Assembly: GCA_030431475.1 (NCBI GenBank)
Contig: JAUIJD010000013.1
Span: 1 to 64,000 of the forward strand
Reading direction: 5' to 3'
DNA: 64,000 nt
Source of the DNA: Verrucomicrobiia bacterium
Lineage (GTDB): Bacteria > Verrucomicrobiota > Verrucomicrobiia > Verrucomicrobiales > Akkermansiaceae
The position numbers and the translations under genes are program-made. Positions 19,635 through 28,418 of the stretch are shown here, in pieces. Numbering within the stretch: the stretch's first letter is position 1; every line of letters begins with the position of its first letter. Under the pieces are notes generated by a model. It saw only the letters and a program-made list of their open reading frames with translations. It had not been told where the DNA came from and ran no database searches.

Positions 19635-19648
19635 AACAGGCAGTTCCC
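19635..19648 (+). promoter_or_regulatory. Shared 14-base upstream motif, copy 2
   Basis: AACAGGCAGTTCCC lies 87 bases before the PEP-CTERM gene and differs at one base from the copy before the paralogous gene at 16321. The shared N-terminal domains of the two genes support either common regulation or duplication of the whole upstream region. Confidence 0.4.
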
Positions 19649-19735
19649 CGTGTGAGCCGTGCCACCCGATTCTAAATCCTCTTGCGCGGATGCGCGCGGG
19701 GGTTTCAAAAAACTACCTACCCCAGAACAAGCCCC

Positions 19736-20425
19736 ATGAAAACGACGCTGACCCTCATCACCGCCCTCGCCACCGCCTCCCAGGCTGCGGTGACCTCCCT
19801 CACTCCGGCGGACATCAACGGAGGTGACACCAACCGTTCGACCTTCACGGACGGCAACATCACCCTGAATCCTCTCGAAGCGGGAGTCGCCTCGACTTTC
19901 AATGACAATAGTGTCCGTCTCGGGATCGACGACACCCCCACCCCCGCAGGGACCATCGCCAACAACGTCAATGCCTTCAACGACGTCGATGTCGACCCGA
20001 ACAATGGCAACGAGCAGCAGTTGGAATTCATCTTCGCCCCCACGGTCGGCCTGAGCCAGATCGCCTACGACTTCTCACGGGCCGACGGGCCGGGAGACGA
20101 CGACGGGGTCATCATCAGTGGGTTCACCGCCGACCCGGGCGTGACATTCAGCGTGAGCAATCCGAACCTGTTCGCCGTCTACAATTCGGTGGCCGGCGCG
20201 GTGCGGTTGAATATCCCCAGCGGGCTCTTCAGTGGAACCGACGTGTTCGTCGACTTCGACCCGGATGCCAGCCGGGGCCAGACCTTGCTACTGAAGGTGA
20301 CCGACACGACCCAGCACGGCGCCCAACTCGCAATCACCGGTATCAGCTACGATGTCGTCCCCGAGCCCTCCATTGCCCTCCTCGGCGGTCTCGGACTGCT
20401 CGGCCTGCTCCGGCGCCGCCGCTGA
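19736..20425 (+). CDS. PEP-CTERM sorting-domain protein
   Basis: Exported protein of 229 residues. Signal peptide MKTTLTLITALATASQA, then a beta-rich domain clearly homologous to residues 30-215 of the preceding gene (DINGGD, RLGIDD, NNVNAFNDVDVDPNNGNEQQ). It ends with the PEP-CTERM tripartite signal: VPEPS, a hydrophobic helix (IALLGGLGLLGLL) and RRRR, recognised by exosortase in the envelope. No exosortase gene is in this window. The ATG at 19736 is chosen because it begins a good signal peptide. A hairpin terminator follows 23 bases after the stop. Confidence 0.88.
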   Translation: MKTTLTLITALATASQAAVTSLTPADINGGDTNRSTFTDGNITLNPLEAGVASTFNDNSVRLGIDDTPTPAGTIANNVNAFNDVDVDPNNGNEQQLEFIFAPTVGLSQIAYDFSRADGPGDDDGVIISGFTADPGVTFSVSNPNLFAVYNSVAGAVRLNIPSGLFSGTDVFVDFDPDASRGQTLLLKVTDTTQHGAQLAITGISYDVVPEPSIALLGGLGLLGLLRRRR

Positions 20426-20448
20426 TCCCGCAACTGGATCCACCATGC

Positions 20449-20491
20449 AACCCGCGGGAACCCGTTCGCCGGGCCGTCCCGCGGGTTTCTT
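20449..20491 (+). terminator. Rho-independent terminator after the PEP-CTERM gene
   Basis: The perfect 11-base arms AACCCGCGGGA and TCCCGCGGGTT are separated by 17 bases and followed by TCTT. A short, weak T tract makes this a moderate-strength call. Confidence 0.65.
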
Positions 20492-20528
20492 GTCCGGGCC
20501 ACGCTCCTTGCCTCAACTTGTCACATCG

Positions 20529-23500
20529 ATGAGCTCCCTGCTGCCTACCGCGATTCGCAGCATGCTGCTGGTCCTCGCACCTCTACCGGCCGCCGCACAA
20601 ACGATTCTCGGAGTTTCCTTCGACATCACCGGCTCCGCGAACCTTGCCGCCTACGACACCCTCGCCGACGGCACGGTCGTCCGCACCGGCACCAATGGCC
20701 CCGACACCTGGAACCAGGCAACGGGCACCGGAGCCGGAACCCTGACCCTCCCGAATCTCTTTCTCGCCGATGGCACCGCGACCACGGCCTCCGTCTCGAT
20801 CGGCCGTCGAAACGCAAGCAACCTCGGCGGTGCCTTCGACATCACCGGCAAGCCGGGCGCGACCGACGACTACGCGATGATGGACGGCTGCTTCATCATC
20901 GATGGCGACGACGGCGACACGCTCTCGTTCTCCGGACTACCCGCTTCCGTGGCTGACTCGGGGTTCACGCTGAACCTTCACACAACCCACGCCGACACCC
21001 GGACCAGCACCTTCACCGTCAACGGACTCTCGGGAAGTTCCCAGCAGCCATCCTCGGCCACCTTCGATGGCGACTTCGCCGGCTACACCGCCTCCATCCC
21101 CATCGCCGCCGGCACGACGGACTTCACCGTCACCTGGACCGCCAACGCTGGGAACCCCAACCGCGTCAATCTCGCCGGGATCTCCATCACGCCCCCGGAG
21201 CCTCCCCGGATCTCGGCCACCACCGGGGGATTCTGGGAGGAAATCGTCTGGAGCGAGGAGGGCGGACCACCGCTGAGCGGCGACCTTCCCGACAGCACCA
21301 CGGCGCTCGTCGGCCGGCATCTGGAAGTCGTCTATCGCGGCGTGCCGTCGAGCGAAACCGTCGCGACGCTCCTGCTCGGGGAGAATTCGGTGAACGCCGG
21401 CCAGGGAAGGCTGACCGTGGAATCGGGGTCGCTCCAGGTCTCGGGAGATCTCTGGGTCGGCCGGAACGTCAGCGCGAACGATTCATTCCTGCAGATCGAC
21501 GGCGGCTCGCTCGCGGTCGCCGGCGATGCGCTCTTCGGACGCAACGCCCCTTCCGCCGACGGCTCGCTCACGCTCTCGGGAGGGTCATTCTCGGTCGGTG
21601 GAGACCTGCTCATGGGGGTCTTCAACCGCGGCGGCTCGATGATCCGCTTCCACAATCCCGGCGCCTCGCCCGCGATCCAGGTGGGCGGTGCGGTCGCCCT
21701 TGATCGCTGCTCGCTCGACCTCACCTTCGACGCTTCCTACACCCACGTTCCCGGCAACGAGATCACGCTTCTGGAATACGCTTCACGCCGCGGGCAATTC
21801 CTCAACTTCCGCGAGGGGGAAGAGTTCAACTGCGGGCCCCACCGCTTCCGCATCCACTACGACGACACCCCGGGCACGATCTCCCTCACCGCCCTGCCGA
21901 ACTGGCCGGCCAGCGCGGCGCGCCCCCACATCATTCTCCTCTTCGCCGACGACCAGGGAATCAGCGACCTTTCGATCAACGGGGATGCCAACTTCCCCAT
22001 GCCCGCCCTCGAATCGCTGGCGGCTTCGGGCGCTCGTTTCACCGATGCCTACGTCACCGGGGGCGTCTGCCATCCCTCACGCTGCGGCTTGCTGACCGGA
22101 CGCTACCAGCATCGCTACGCCAACGAGGGCAACCTGCCGAATCCTTCCACCGACGGCATGTCGGTCCGCCAGCGCACCGTCCCGCGCCTCCTCCAGGGCC
22201 TCGGCTACCGCACCTACGGAATCGGCAAGTGGCACCTCGGCTTCAATGTCGAATACCACCCGAACCTGCGCGGCTTCGACCGCTGGTATGGGATGTGGTC
22301 GGGCGCCCGCTCCTACTATGCCTCCACGACCGAGATCAATGTCTTCCAGGACCAGATGACTCCGGATTTCTCTGCCGAAGAAACACCGGTCTACGTGACC
22401 GACCGGATCGGCAACAAGGCGGTGGAGATGATCGACGAACACCTCGCCTCCGCCAGTGGCGATCCGCTCTTCATGTACGTCTCTTTCACGGCGGTTCATG
22501 CGCCGATGGACATCAATCCGGCGGACCCGCGCTTTGCCCGGCTGCAGAACGAGTTCGGGCTGACGGCGGCCGACTACGCCAATTCGCCCTTCGTGTTCCC
22601 CGGAAGCAACCAGGCGACGACCGACCAGAACCGCTACGAGCTCGCCGCGATGACCCTGGCGATGGATGAGAACATCGGAAAGATCCTCGCCAAGCTCCAA
22701 GACGAAGACATCGCGGACAACACTCTCGTCGTTTACATGAACGACAACGGCGGCGCCGGTTGGACCGCGCAGTTCGGCGGCAATTTCTCCTACAACACGC
22801 CATTCCGCGGGTTCAAGGGCGAGAGCATGACCGAGGGGTCGATCCGGGTTCCCTGCGTCGCAAGCTGGCCGGGCGTGATTTCACCGGGTGGGGTCGTCTC
22901 CACGCCCATCAGCGCCCTCGATTGGGCAGCGACCTTTGTCAATGCGGGTGCCGATGCCCCGGTGCAGGCCCGGAACGGCCTCGAGGGCCTCGATCTGGCA
23001 CCCTCGCTCTCCGGCACCGGATCCTTGCCTGAAGACCGCGTCCTCTGCTGGCGCGCGGGTGCCGTCTCCACCTCCGGTGGCGCGGCGGTGAGGATGGGCG
23101 ATTGGAAACTGCTGATCGACAATGCCACCGATTCGGGAGCGCTCTACCACTTGCCGAGCGATCCGGGCGAAACCACCGATCTTTCGGCCTCGCAGCCCGC
23201 GGTCAAAGAGGCGCTCCGCCAGCGCTTCGTCGCCTGGGAAGCGCGCACCCAGCCCGCCTACTACAACAACTCGGGAAACACCGTGACCGACTCCGGCCTC
23301 GAACGCTGGGCGGCGGCGGGCGGGCAGCTCATGCGATCGGACTCGACGACCCCGCTGTGGATCTCCGGGTCGTTCCGGGAGCCGGTTTCGTGGGACTCGG
23401 ACTTCCAACTGAGCTTTCACCTTCAGGCCTCCGAAAGCGGCAACCATGGGCCCGGCGCGGGCTTGTGGGCGGGCATCGGCCCTTCCGCGGATCGCTCTTC

Positions 23501-23996
23501 GTTGATCCGCATGGGCATCGACTACTTCCAGTCCACTCTGGTCATCCAGCAAGGTGCCGGCGGCCCGATCGCCAGCACCGCCATTCCGCATCCGCAGAAT
23601 GAGGAGGTCGAGCTGAACGCGAAGTACGACGCCGGCAGTGGCGAGCTGAGCCTGACGCTGGGAGAAGCCACCGCCACCCTCACCCTCGCCGGCCTGTCAT
23701 CGGACCACGGCACCATGGCGGTGGGGGTGTCCGCCATGACGGGCGAAGCTGGCTATCCGCACCGGGTCCCCTCTCCGGGCAGCGGCGCATTCACCTCGGG
23801 CCCGCCCACGTCCCTTCGCTTCACCCTGGGAGCGGAACCGGATCGCGATGTGGCCTTGAGTGCCTCCTCCGATCTCGTGGCGTTCCCGCTGGAGGATGGC
23901 GCCTTGATCGAATCGCTGGGCGGCGGACATTACCAGGTCTCGCCGGAGCCCACCTCCGAATCCCGCCGCTTCTACCGTCTTCAATCCGACCGCTGA
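20529..23996 (+). CDS. Secreted sulfatase with N-terminal beta-rich and repeat domains
   Basis: S1-family sulfatase that should hydrolyse sulfate esters on a polysaccharide outside the cytoplasm. The ATG at 20529 gives a signal peptide (LLVLAPLPAAAQ); the open frame before it overlaps the PEP-CTERM gene. Residues about 25-255 are a beta-sandwich, about 275-445 autotransporter-like repeats (ITLLEYASRRGQFLNF), and the sulfatase domain starts at HIILLFADDQG. The formylglycine motif is VCHPSRCG with Cys514, a canonical CxPSR. GIGKWHLG and NDNGG fit the metal and sulfate-binding site. A C-terminal LamG-like beta domain ends in FYRLQSDR. The next gene starts three bases after its stop. Confidence 0.9.
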   Translation: MSSLLPTAIRSMLLVLAPLPAAAQTILGVSFDITGSANLAAYDTLADGTVVRTGTNGPDTWNQATGTGAGTLTLPNLFLADGTATTASVSIGRRNASNLGGAFDITGKPGATDDYAMMDGCFIIDGDDGDTLSFSGLPASVADSGFTLNLHTTHADTRTSTFTVNGLSGSSQQPSSATFDGDFAGYTASIPIAAGTTDFTVTWTANAGNPNRVNLAGISITPPEPPRISATTGGFWEEIVWSEEGGPPLSGDLPDSTTALVGRHLEVVYRGVPSSETVATLLLGENSVNAGQGRLTVESGSLQVSGDLWVGRNVSANDSFLQIDGGSLAVAGDALFGRNAPSADGSLTLSGGSFSVGGDLLMGVFNRGGSMIRFHNPGASPAIQVGGAVALDRCSLDLTFDASYTHVPGNEITLLEYASRRGQFLNFREGEEFNCGPHRFRIHYDDTPGTISLTALPNWPASAARPHIILLFADDQGISDLSINGDANFPMPALESLAASGARFTDAYVTGGVCHPSRCGLLTGRYQHRYANEGNLPNPSTDGMSVRQRTVPRLLQGLGYRTYGIGKWHLGFNVEYHPNLRGFDRWYGMWSGARSYYASTTEINVFQDQMTPDFSAEETPVYVTDRIGNKAVEMIDEHLASASGDPLFMYVSFTAVHAPMDINPADPRFARLQNEFGLTAADYANSPFVFPGSNQATTDQNRYELAAMTLAMDENIGKILAKLQDEDIADNTLVVYMNDNGGAGWTAQFGGNFSYNTPFRGFKGESMTEGSIRVPCVASWPGVISPGGVVSTPISALDWAATFVNAGADAPVQARNGLEGLDLAPSLSGTGSLPEDRVLCWRAGAVSTSGGAAVRMGDWKLLIDNATDSGALYHLPSDPGETTDLSASQPAVKEALRQRFVAWEARTQPAYYNNSGNTVTDSGLERWAAAGGQLMRSDSTTPLWISGSFREPVSWDSDFQLSFHLQASESGNHGPGAGLWAGIGPSADRSSLIRMGIDYFQSTLVIQQGAGGPIASTAIPHPQNEEVELNAKYDAGSGELSLTLGEATATLTLAGLSSDHGTMAVGVSAMTGEAGYPHRVPSPGSGAFTSGPPTSLRFTLGAEPDRDVALSASSDLVAFPLEDGALIESLGGGHYQVSPEPTSESRRFYRLQSDR

Positions 23997-23999
23997 CCC

Positions 24000-26900
24000 A
24001 TGCGCATTCCTCCGTTGATCGCCGCCTGCATTCCGGCCTTCGCGCCCACCGCCTTCGCCCTCACCTGGGCGGAGCTCGACGACGAACTGAAGAAGGAATG
24101 GCCGAACAACCGGACGATCAACCTCGTCTTCCACGGCAACCAGGTCCCCGCCGGCTACCACAACCCTCCCGCCGTCGACACCTTCCAGTCGTATCCCCAC
24201 CGGTTCCGGGTCGAGCTCAAGGACCGTTACCCGAACGCGGTGCTCAACAGCATCGTCACCGCGAGCCACGGCGAAACCAGCGACCTCGGCGCCGCCCGCT
24301 TCGCCGCCGACGTGCTTTCGCAGGACCCCGACCTCATCGTCCTCGACTACGCGCTCACCGATGTCGGGATCACCCTCGCCGCGATGGAGACCGCCTGGCG
24401 GGCCATGATTGACGAGGCCAAGGCGGCCGCGGTGCCGATCATCGCCCTCACTCCCCTCGGGACGCCCACCGACGACCTCACCGATGGTTCGACCGCCCTG
24501 CGTCAGCGGATCGACCTCGTCCGCACGATTGCAGCCAGCGAGGGCATCCCGGTCGCCGACGGATCGCGTCACTGGCTCGAGGCCGCCGCCGCCGGCACTT
24601 CCTCCTCCCTGCTCAGCGCAGCCGGGCTTCCGGACCCGGATGGCCACGAGCTTCTCACCAAGTCGCTGGCCACGACGTTCACCAGCCAGACCGGCGCGGG
24701 CTTCACCCTCCCTGCCACCGCATTCCCGACCAATGTCGGAGCCTCGACCTTCACCAGCAACGACAGCCTACTCAGCTTCGCCACCACCAACAGCTTCTCC
24801 ACCGGACCCGGAGGCAACTGGATCGGCGACAGCAGCGGCACCAACGTCAACGCCTTCGATGATGAAGAGACGCTGACGATAGCGATCGACCCGACCACGC
24901 GGCTCAGCGGCCTCGGGGTCCGCTGGACCAACTGCACCTTCCGGATCAGCGGCTTTCTCTCGAACCCTCAGGCTCAGGTGGCCAGCATCGGCGGCTCGAT
25001 CGGCAGCGCCTCCTGGGACAGCGCGACCAGCACCCTCTCGATCACCGCACCGTGGGACGGCGGCACCATCCGCAACGTCACCTTCGACAATCCGGACGCC
25101 GCGCTCGGGGCCACCCTGATCGTCTCCATTCCCGAGCCGCCGAACCCGGCCAACGCCCAGGTGACCTTCACCCACTTCGACTACATCGCTTCCGGCGGCG
25201 GGCTACCGGGTCCGCTCGTCCACTACGGTTTCGAAAGCAGCGGCATCTCCGGCACGAGCCTCACCGACTACTCCGGCAACGGCCACCAGGGAACCCTCGT
25301 CGCCTCGGCCACCGCCCCGGTTTCGGGGGAACCCGGACTGCCCGGAGAGAGCTTTCGCTTCACCGCCACCGACGACCCGGACGGCGTGGTCCGCATCGCC
25401 TCGGGCGTCGCTCCCACCGGAAATGCGCCGCGCACCATCGGCCTGCGCTTCCAGCAAGCGTCCGAGGCCGGTCAGGACAAGCTCTTCGGCTACGGCACCA
25501 ACAGCGCCGGACGCTCCATCGACCTCGGCATCGAAGGTGGCGGCCTGCGCCTCCGCCACTGGGGCGGCAGCATCACCTACGGAGCAGGCCTCGATTTCGT
25601 CGGTACCGACGCCGGCTGGCACCATGTCACGCTGCGGGTGAACGACGGCGCCACGACCTTCGCCGATGTCGACGTCTTCCTCGATGGCGTCCAGCTCGCC
25701 CCGCAGGCCGGCGGGGCCACGGCCGTGACGCTCGATACCGCGCCTTCACCACTTGCCATCGGCTCCAGCGCCACGCCAGCCTCGGCCCTCGGCTTCGACG
25801 GCTGGATCGACGACTTCCGCATCTACGATTCGGCCCTCACCAACGCCGAGATCGTGAATCTCGCCGAGCCACCGCCGCTGCCGACCATCGTCGAGTTCGC
25901 CGCCGCGCCCCAGAACCGCGTGCCCGCGGGATCGACCGTGACCCTCTCATGGACCGTCGAGGATGCCACCGTGCTCACCCTCGACCCCGGCGGCATCGAC
26001 GTCACCGGCCTCGCGACGTACGACGTCACCCCGACCGTCAAGACGACCTACACGCTCACCGCCGCCGACGATTCCGGTCGCAGCGACTCGGAAACGGTCA
26101 CGCTTTCCGTGGGTGACGAGCCCTTCCCGAATGTCATCGTCTTCTTCCTCGACGACTTCGGCTGGGCCGACTGGGAGCAGAACGGCGCGCCGACCGGCTC
26201 GGTCTTCCACGAGACGCCGAACATGAACCGCCTCGCCGACGAGGGCCGCTATTTCCCGAATGGCTACGCCTCGACCCCGGTCTGCTCGCCCACCCGCGGC
26301 GCGCTGATGAGCGGGCAGGCTCCGGCCTTCAACAAGCTCACCGACTGGATCTCGGGCTCCGGCGACGCCGGCAAGCCGGTCCGCGAAGCGGTGTGGACAC
26401 CGAGACTGGAGCCCTCCTCCCCGAACTTCGCCCGCATCTTCCGCGACTGCGGCTACCGCACCATCCACGTCGGCAAGTGGCACCTCGGGGCCGGCACCGA
26501 GCCCGCCACCAACCCCCTGAACTTCGGCTTCGACCGGAACCTCGGCGGCAACCAGTTCGGCACCCCGCCCGCGCCCGAGCGCTACTTCGCCTCGGCCAAC
26601 GGCTTCTCCGCGCTCCCCAACCTCGGGCCGGACGTCGCCCCCGCCGGCAGCTACCTCACCGACGTGCTCACCGAGCAGGCCGTCGCCCAGATCCGCGAGG
26701 CCGCCGCCGGGAACACCGCCTTCGCGATGTACCTCTCGCACTACGCCGTCCACACGCCCATCCAGGCCCCGTCGGCGACGGTCGCAAAGTATCAGGCCAA
26801 GCTCGATAACAACCCCGGCACGGACTGGCAGGGACACACCAATCCGACCTACGCCGCGATGGTCGAGCACACCGACCTCTCGCTCGGTGCCATCCTCGAC

Positions 26901-27824
26901 GCGCTGGAGGATCCGAATGACGACGGCAACACCAGCGACTCCATCGCCGACAACACCCTGATCATCTTCACCGCCGACAACGGAGGACTTCTCTCGTCCA
27001 CCTCCAACCGCCCGCTGCGCGACGGCAAGGGCGGCAACTACGAAGGCGGCATCCGCGAGCCCTGGGTCTTCTGGTGGCCCGGAACCATCACCCCCGCGGT
27101 CGTCGAGGAGCCCATCGTCACCCACGACCTCCTCCCCACCCTGATCGAGCTCGCCGGACTCCCGGCCCCCGAGGGACACGTCATGACCGGGCAGGACCTC
27201 GGCCCGCTCCTCTTCGACGAGGACTTCGAGCGCACCCGTCCGCTCACCTTCCACTACCCCCACTGGTCGCCGCAGGGCGGCTCGCCCTACTCGGCCGTCC
27301 GCCGCGGCGACTGGAAACTGGTCCACCTCTACCCCACCGCCAGCTGGGAACTCTACAACCTCGAGAGCGACCCCGGGGAATCCAACAACCTCATCACCTC
27401 GGAGTCCGACCTGCAGGCCATCCTGTCGTGGTTCCTCGTCGACGAACTCGAGCAGCTCGAAGCGAACTACCCGCGCGACACCGGCACCCTCGCCGAGCTT
27501 CCGCCCGTCCCCCTGGTGCGCGACGACGAGGATACGGACCAGGACGGCCGCTCGGACCTTGAGGAGCTCATCGAGGGGACCGACCCGAACGACGCCCAGT
27601 CCTTCTTCAAACCCACGTCCGGCCTCGACTCCGGGAACTTCACGCTGCCCTTCGACGGCCTTGAAGGCCGCCGCTACCGTGTCTGGGCTTCAACGGACCT
27701 CTCCGCCGAATCCTGGGAGAGCATCTGGTCAACCGGACCGCTGGTCTCGGACACGCCCCTCGTTTTCCAGGAACCGGCCGATCTCGACCGCCGCTTTTAT
27801 CGCCTCGAAACACTCTATCCATAA
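24000..27824 (+). CDS. Fusion of degenerate SGNH domain, LamG domain and sulfatase
   Basis: Secreted 1274-residue multi-domain protein. Residues about 20-225 are homologous to the SGNH esterase at 6894 (PNNRTINLVFHG, YALTD, METAWRAMI), but the catalytic Ser is replaced (HGNQVPAG instead of HGHSVPSG) and the HP of the catalytic His motif is lost (LPDPDGH). A beta-rich segment (about 230-395), a LamG-like concanavalin fold (about 400-620), an Ig-like linker and an S1 sulfatase follow. The formylglycine motif is VCSPTRG with Cys762, an acceptable CxPTR. A calcium-type repeat (DEDTDQDGRSDLEE) precedes the C-terminus. The dead esterase domain may now bind carbohydrate; that is inference. Confidence 0.85.
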   Translation: MRIPPLIAACIPAFAPTAFALTWAELDDELKKEWPNNRTINLVFHGNQVPAGYHNPPAVDTFQSYPHRFRVELKDRYPNAVLNSIVTASHGETSDLGAARFAADVLSQDPDLIVLDYALTDVGITLAAMETAWRAMIDEAKAAAVPIIALTPLGTPTDDLTDGSTALRQRIDLVRTIAASEGIPVADGSRHWLEAAAAGTSSSLLSAAGLPDPDGHELLTKSLATTFTSQTGAGFTLPATAFPTNVGASTFTSNDSLLSFATTNSFSTGPGGNWIGDSSGTNVNAFDDEETLTIAIDPTTRLSGLGVRWTNCTFRISGFLSNPQAQVASIGGSIGSASWDSATSTLSITAPWDGGTIRNVTFDNPDAALGATLIVSIPEPPNPANAQVTFTHFDYIASGGGLPGPLVHYGFESSGISGTSLTDYSGNGHQGTLVASATAPVSGEPGLPGESFRFTATDDPDGVVRIASGVAPTGNAPRTIGLRFQQASEAGQDKLFGYGTNSAGRSIDLGIEGGGLRLRHWGGSITYGAGLDFVGTDAGWHHVTLRVNDGATTFADVDVFLDGVQLAPQAGGATAVTLDTAPSPLAIGSSATPASALGFDGWIDDFRIYDSALTNAEIVNLAEPPPLPTIVEFAAAPQNRVPAGSTVTLSWTVEDATVLTLDPGGIDVTGLATYDVTPTVKTTYTLTAADDSGRSDSETVTLSVGDEPFPNVIVFFLDDFGWADWEQNGAPTGSVFHETPNMNRLADEGRYFPNGYASTPVCSPTRGALMSGQAPAFNKLTDWISGSGDAGKPVREAVWTPRLEPSSPNFARIFRDCGYRTIHVGKWHLGAGTEPATNPLNFGFDRNLGGNQFGTPPAPERYFASANGFSALPNLGPDVAPAGSYLTDVLTEQAVAQIREAAAGNTAFAMYLSHYAVHTPIQAPSATVAKYQAKLDNNPGTDWQGHTNPTYAAMVEHTDLSLGAILDALEDPNDDGNTSDSIADNTLIIFTADNGGLLSSTSNRPLRDGKGGNYEGGIREPWVFWWPGTITPAVVEEPIVTHDLLPTLIELAGLPAPEGHVMTGQDLGPLLFDEDFERTRPLTFHYPHWSPQGGSPYSAVRRGDWKLVHLYPTASWELYNLESDPGESNNLITSESDLQAILSWFLVDELEQLEANYPRDTGTLAELPPVPLVRDDEDTDQDGRSDLEELIEGTDPNDAQSFFKPTSGLDSGNFTLPFDGLEGRRYRVWASTDLSAESWESIWSTGPLVSDTPLVFQEPADLDRRFYRLETLYP

Positions 27825-27829
27825 TCCCC

Positions 27830-28342
27830 ATGAAACGCCTCGCCTTCCTCTTCGGTCTTCTCGTCCTCCCGCTGGCGGCTGAGAAAGAGGACGTCTCCGC
27901 CTACAAGGTCAGCCAGGTCACCTGGGGCGAGCCCATCACCGGAGCCGCGAACACCGAGTTCAAGCCGGCGGATCTGCAGGGCAAGGTGGTCGTCGTCGAG
28001 GAGTTCGGCGTGCTGACCGAGGCCTGCCTCCAGCGTCTCAAGGAACTGGGACGGCTGCGCAAGAAGCTCGACCGCGACAAGTCGGACGCGGTGATCGTCG
28101 CCATCCATCGCCAGCGCCAGGTCGCCGACGCGAAGATCGTCGAGGCGGTCGAGGACGAGAGGGCCGAGGCCATCATCATCCGTAAAAACGGCTTCCTCCC
28201 CGCCTCCATCGGCAGCATGCCCCACGCCGCGATCTTCCTGCCCGACGGCTCCATGCTGTGGCACGGCGACTCGACCGAACGCGATTTCGACAAGAAACTC
28301 GACGAGGCCCTCGAGGCGGCGAATTCGTCGAAATCAGAATGA
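27830..28342 (+). CDS. Thioredoxin-like fold protein lacking the CXXC motif
   Basis: Exported 170-residue protein with signal peptide MKRLAFLFGLLVLPLAA. The core LQGKVVVVEEFGVLTEACLQRLKEL aligns with TlpA/redoxin-like domains, where WGxxCxxC is expected; here it reads FGVLTEAC, keeping only the second Cys. IGSMPHAAIFLPDG matches the cis-proline loop and following strand. It is therefore unlikely to be a disulfide oxidoreductase; a scaffold or chaperone role is possible. It sits between two sulfatase genes, six bases after one and 76 before the other. Confidence 0.7.
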   Translation: MKRLAFLFGLLVLPLAAEKEDVSAYKVSQVTWGEPITGAANTEFKPADLQGKVVVVEEFGVLTEACLQRLKELGRLRKKLDRDKSDAVIVAIHRQRQVADAKIVEAVEDERAEAIIIRKNGFLPASIGSMPHAAIFLPDGSMLWHGDSTERDFDKKLDEALEAANSSKSE

Positions 28343-28418
28343 GGATTCGCGTCCTTCCGGCTTCGCTCTTCACGGGAGCCCGCCACGCACGGAGCGCCAC
28401 CTTGGTTCCCCATCCTCA

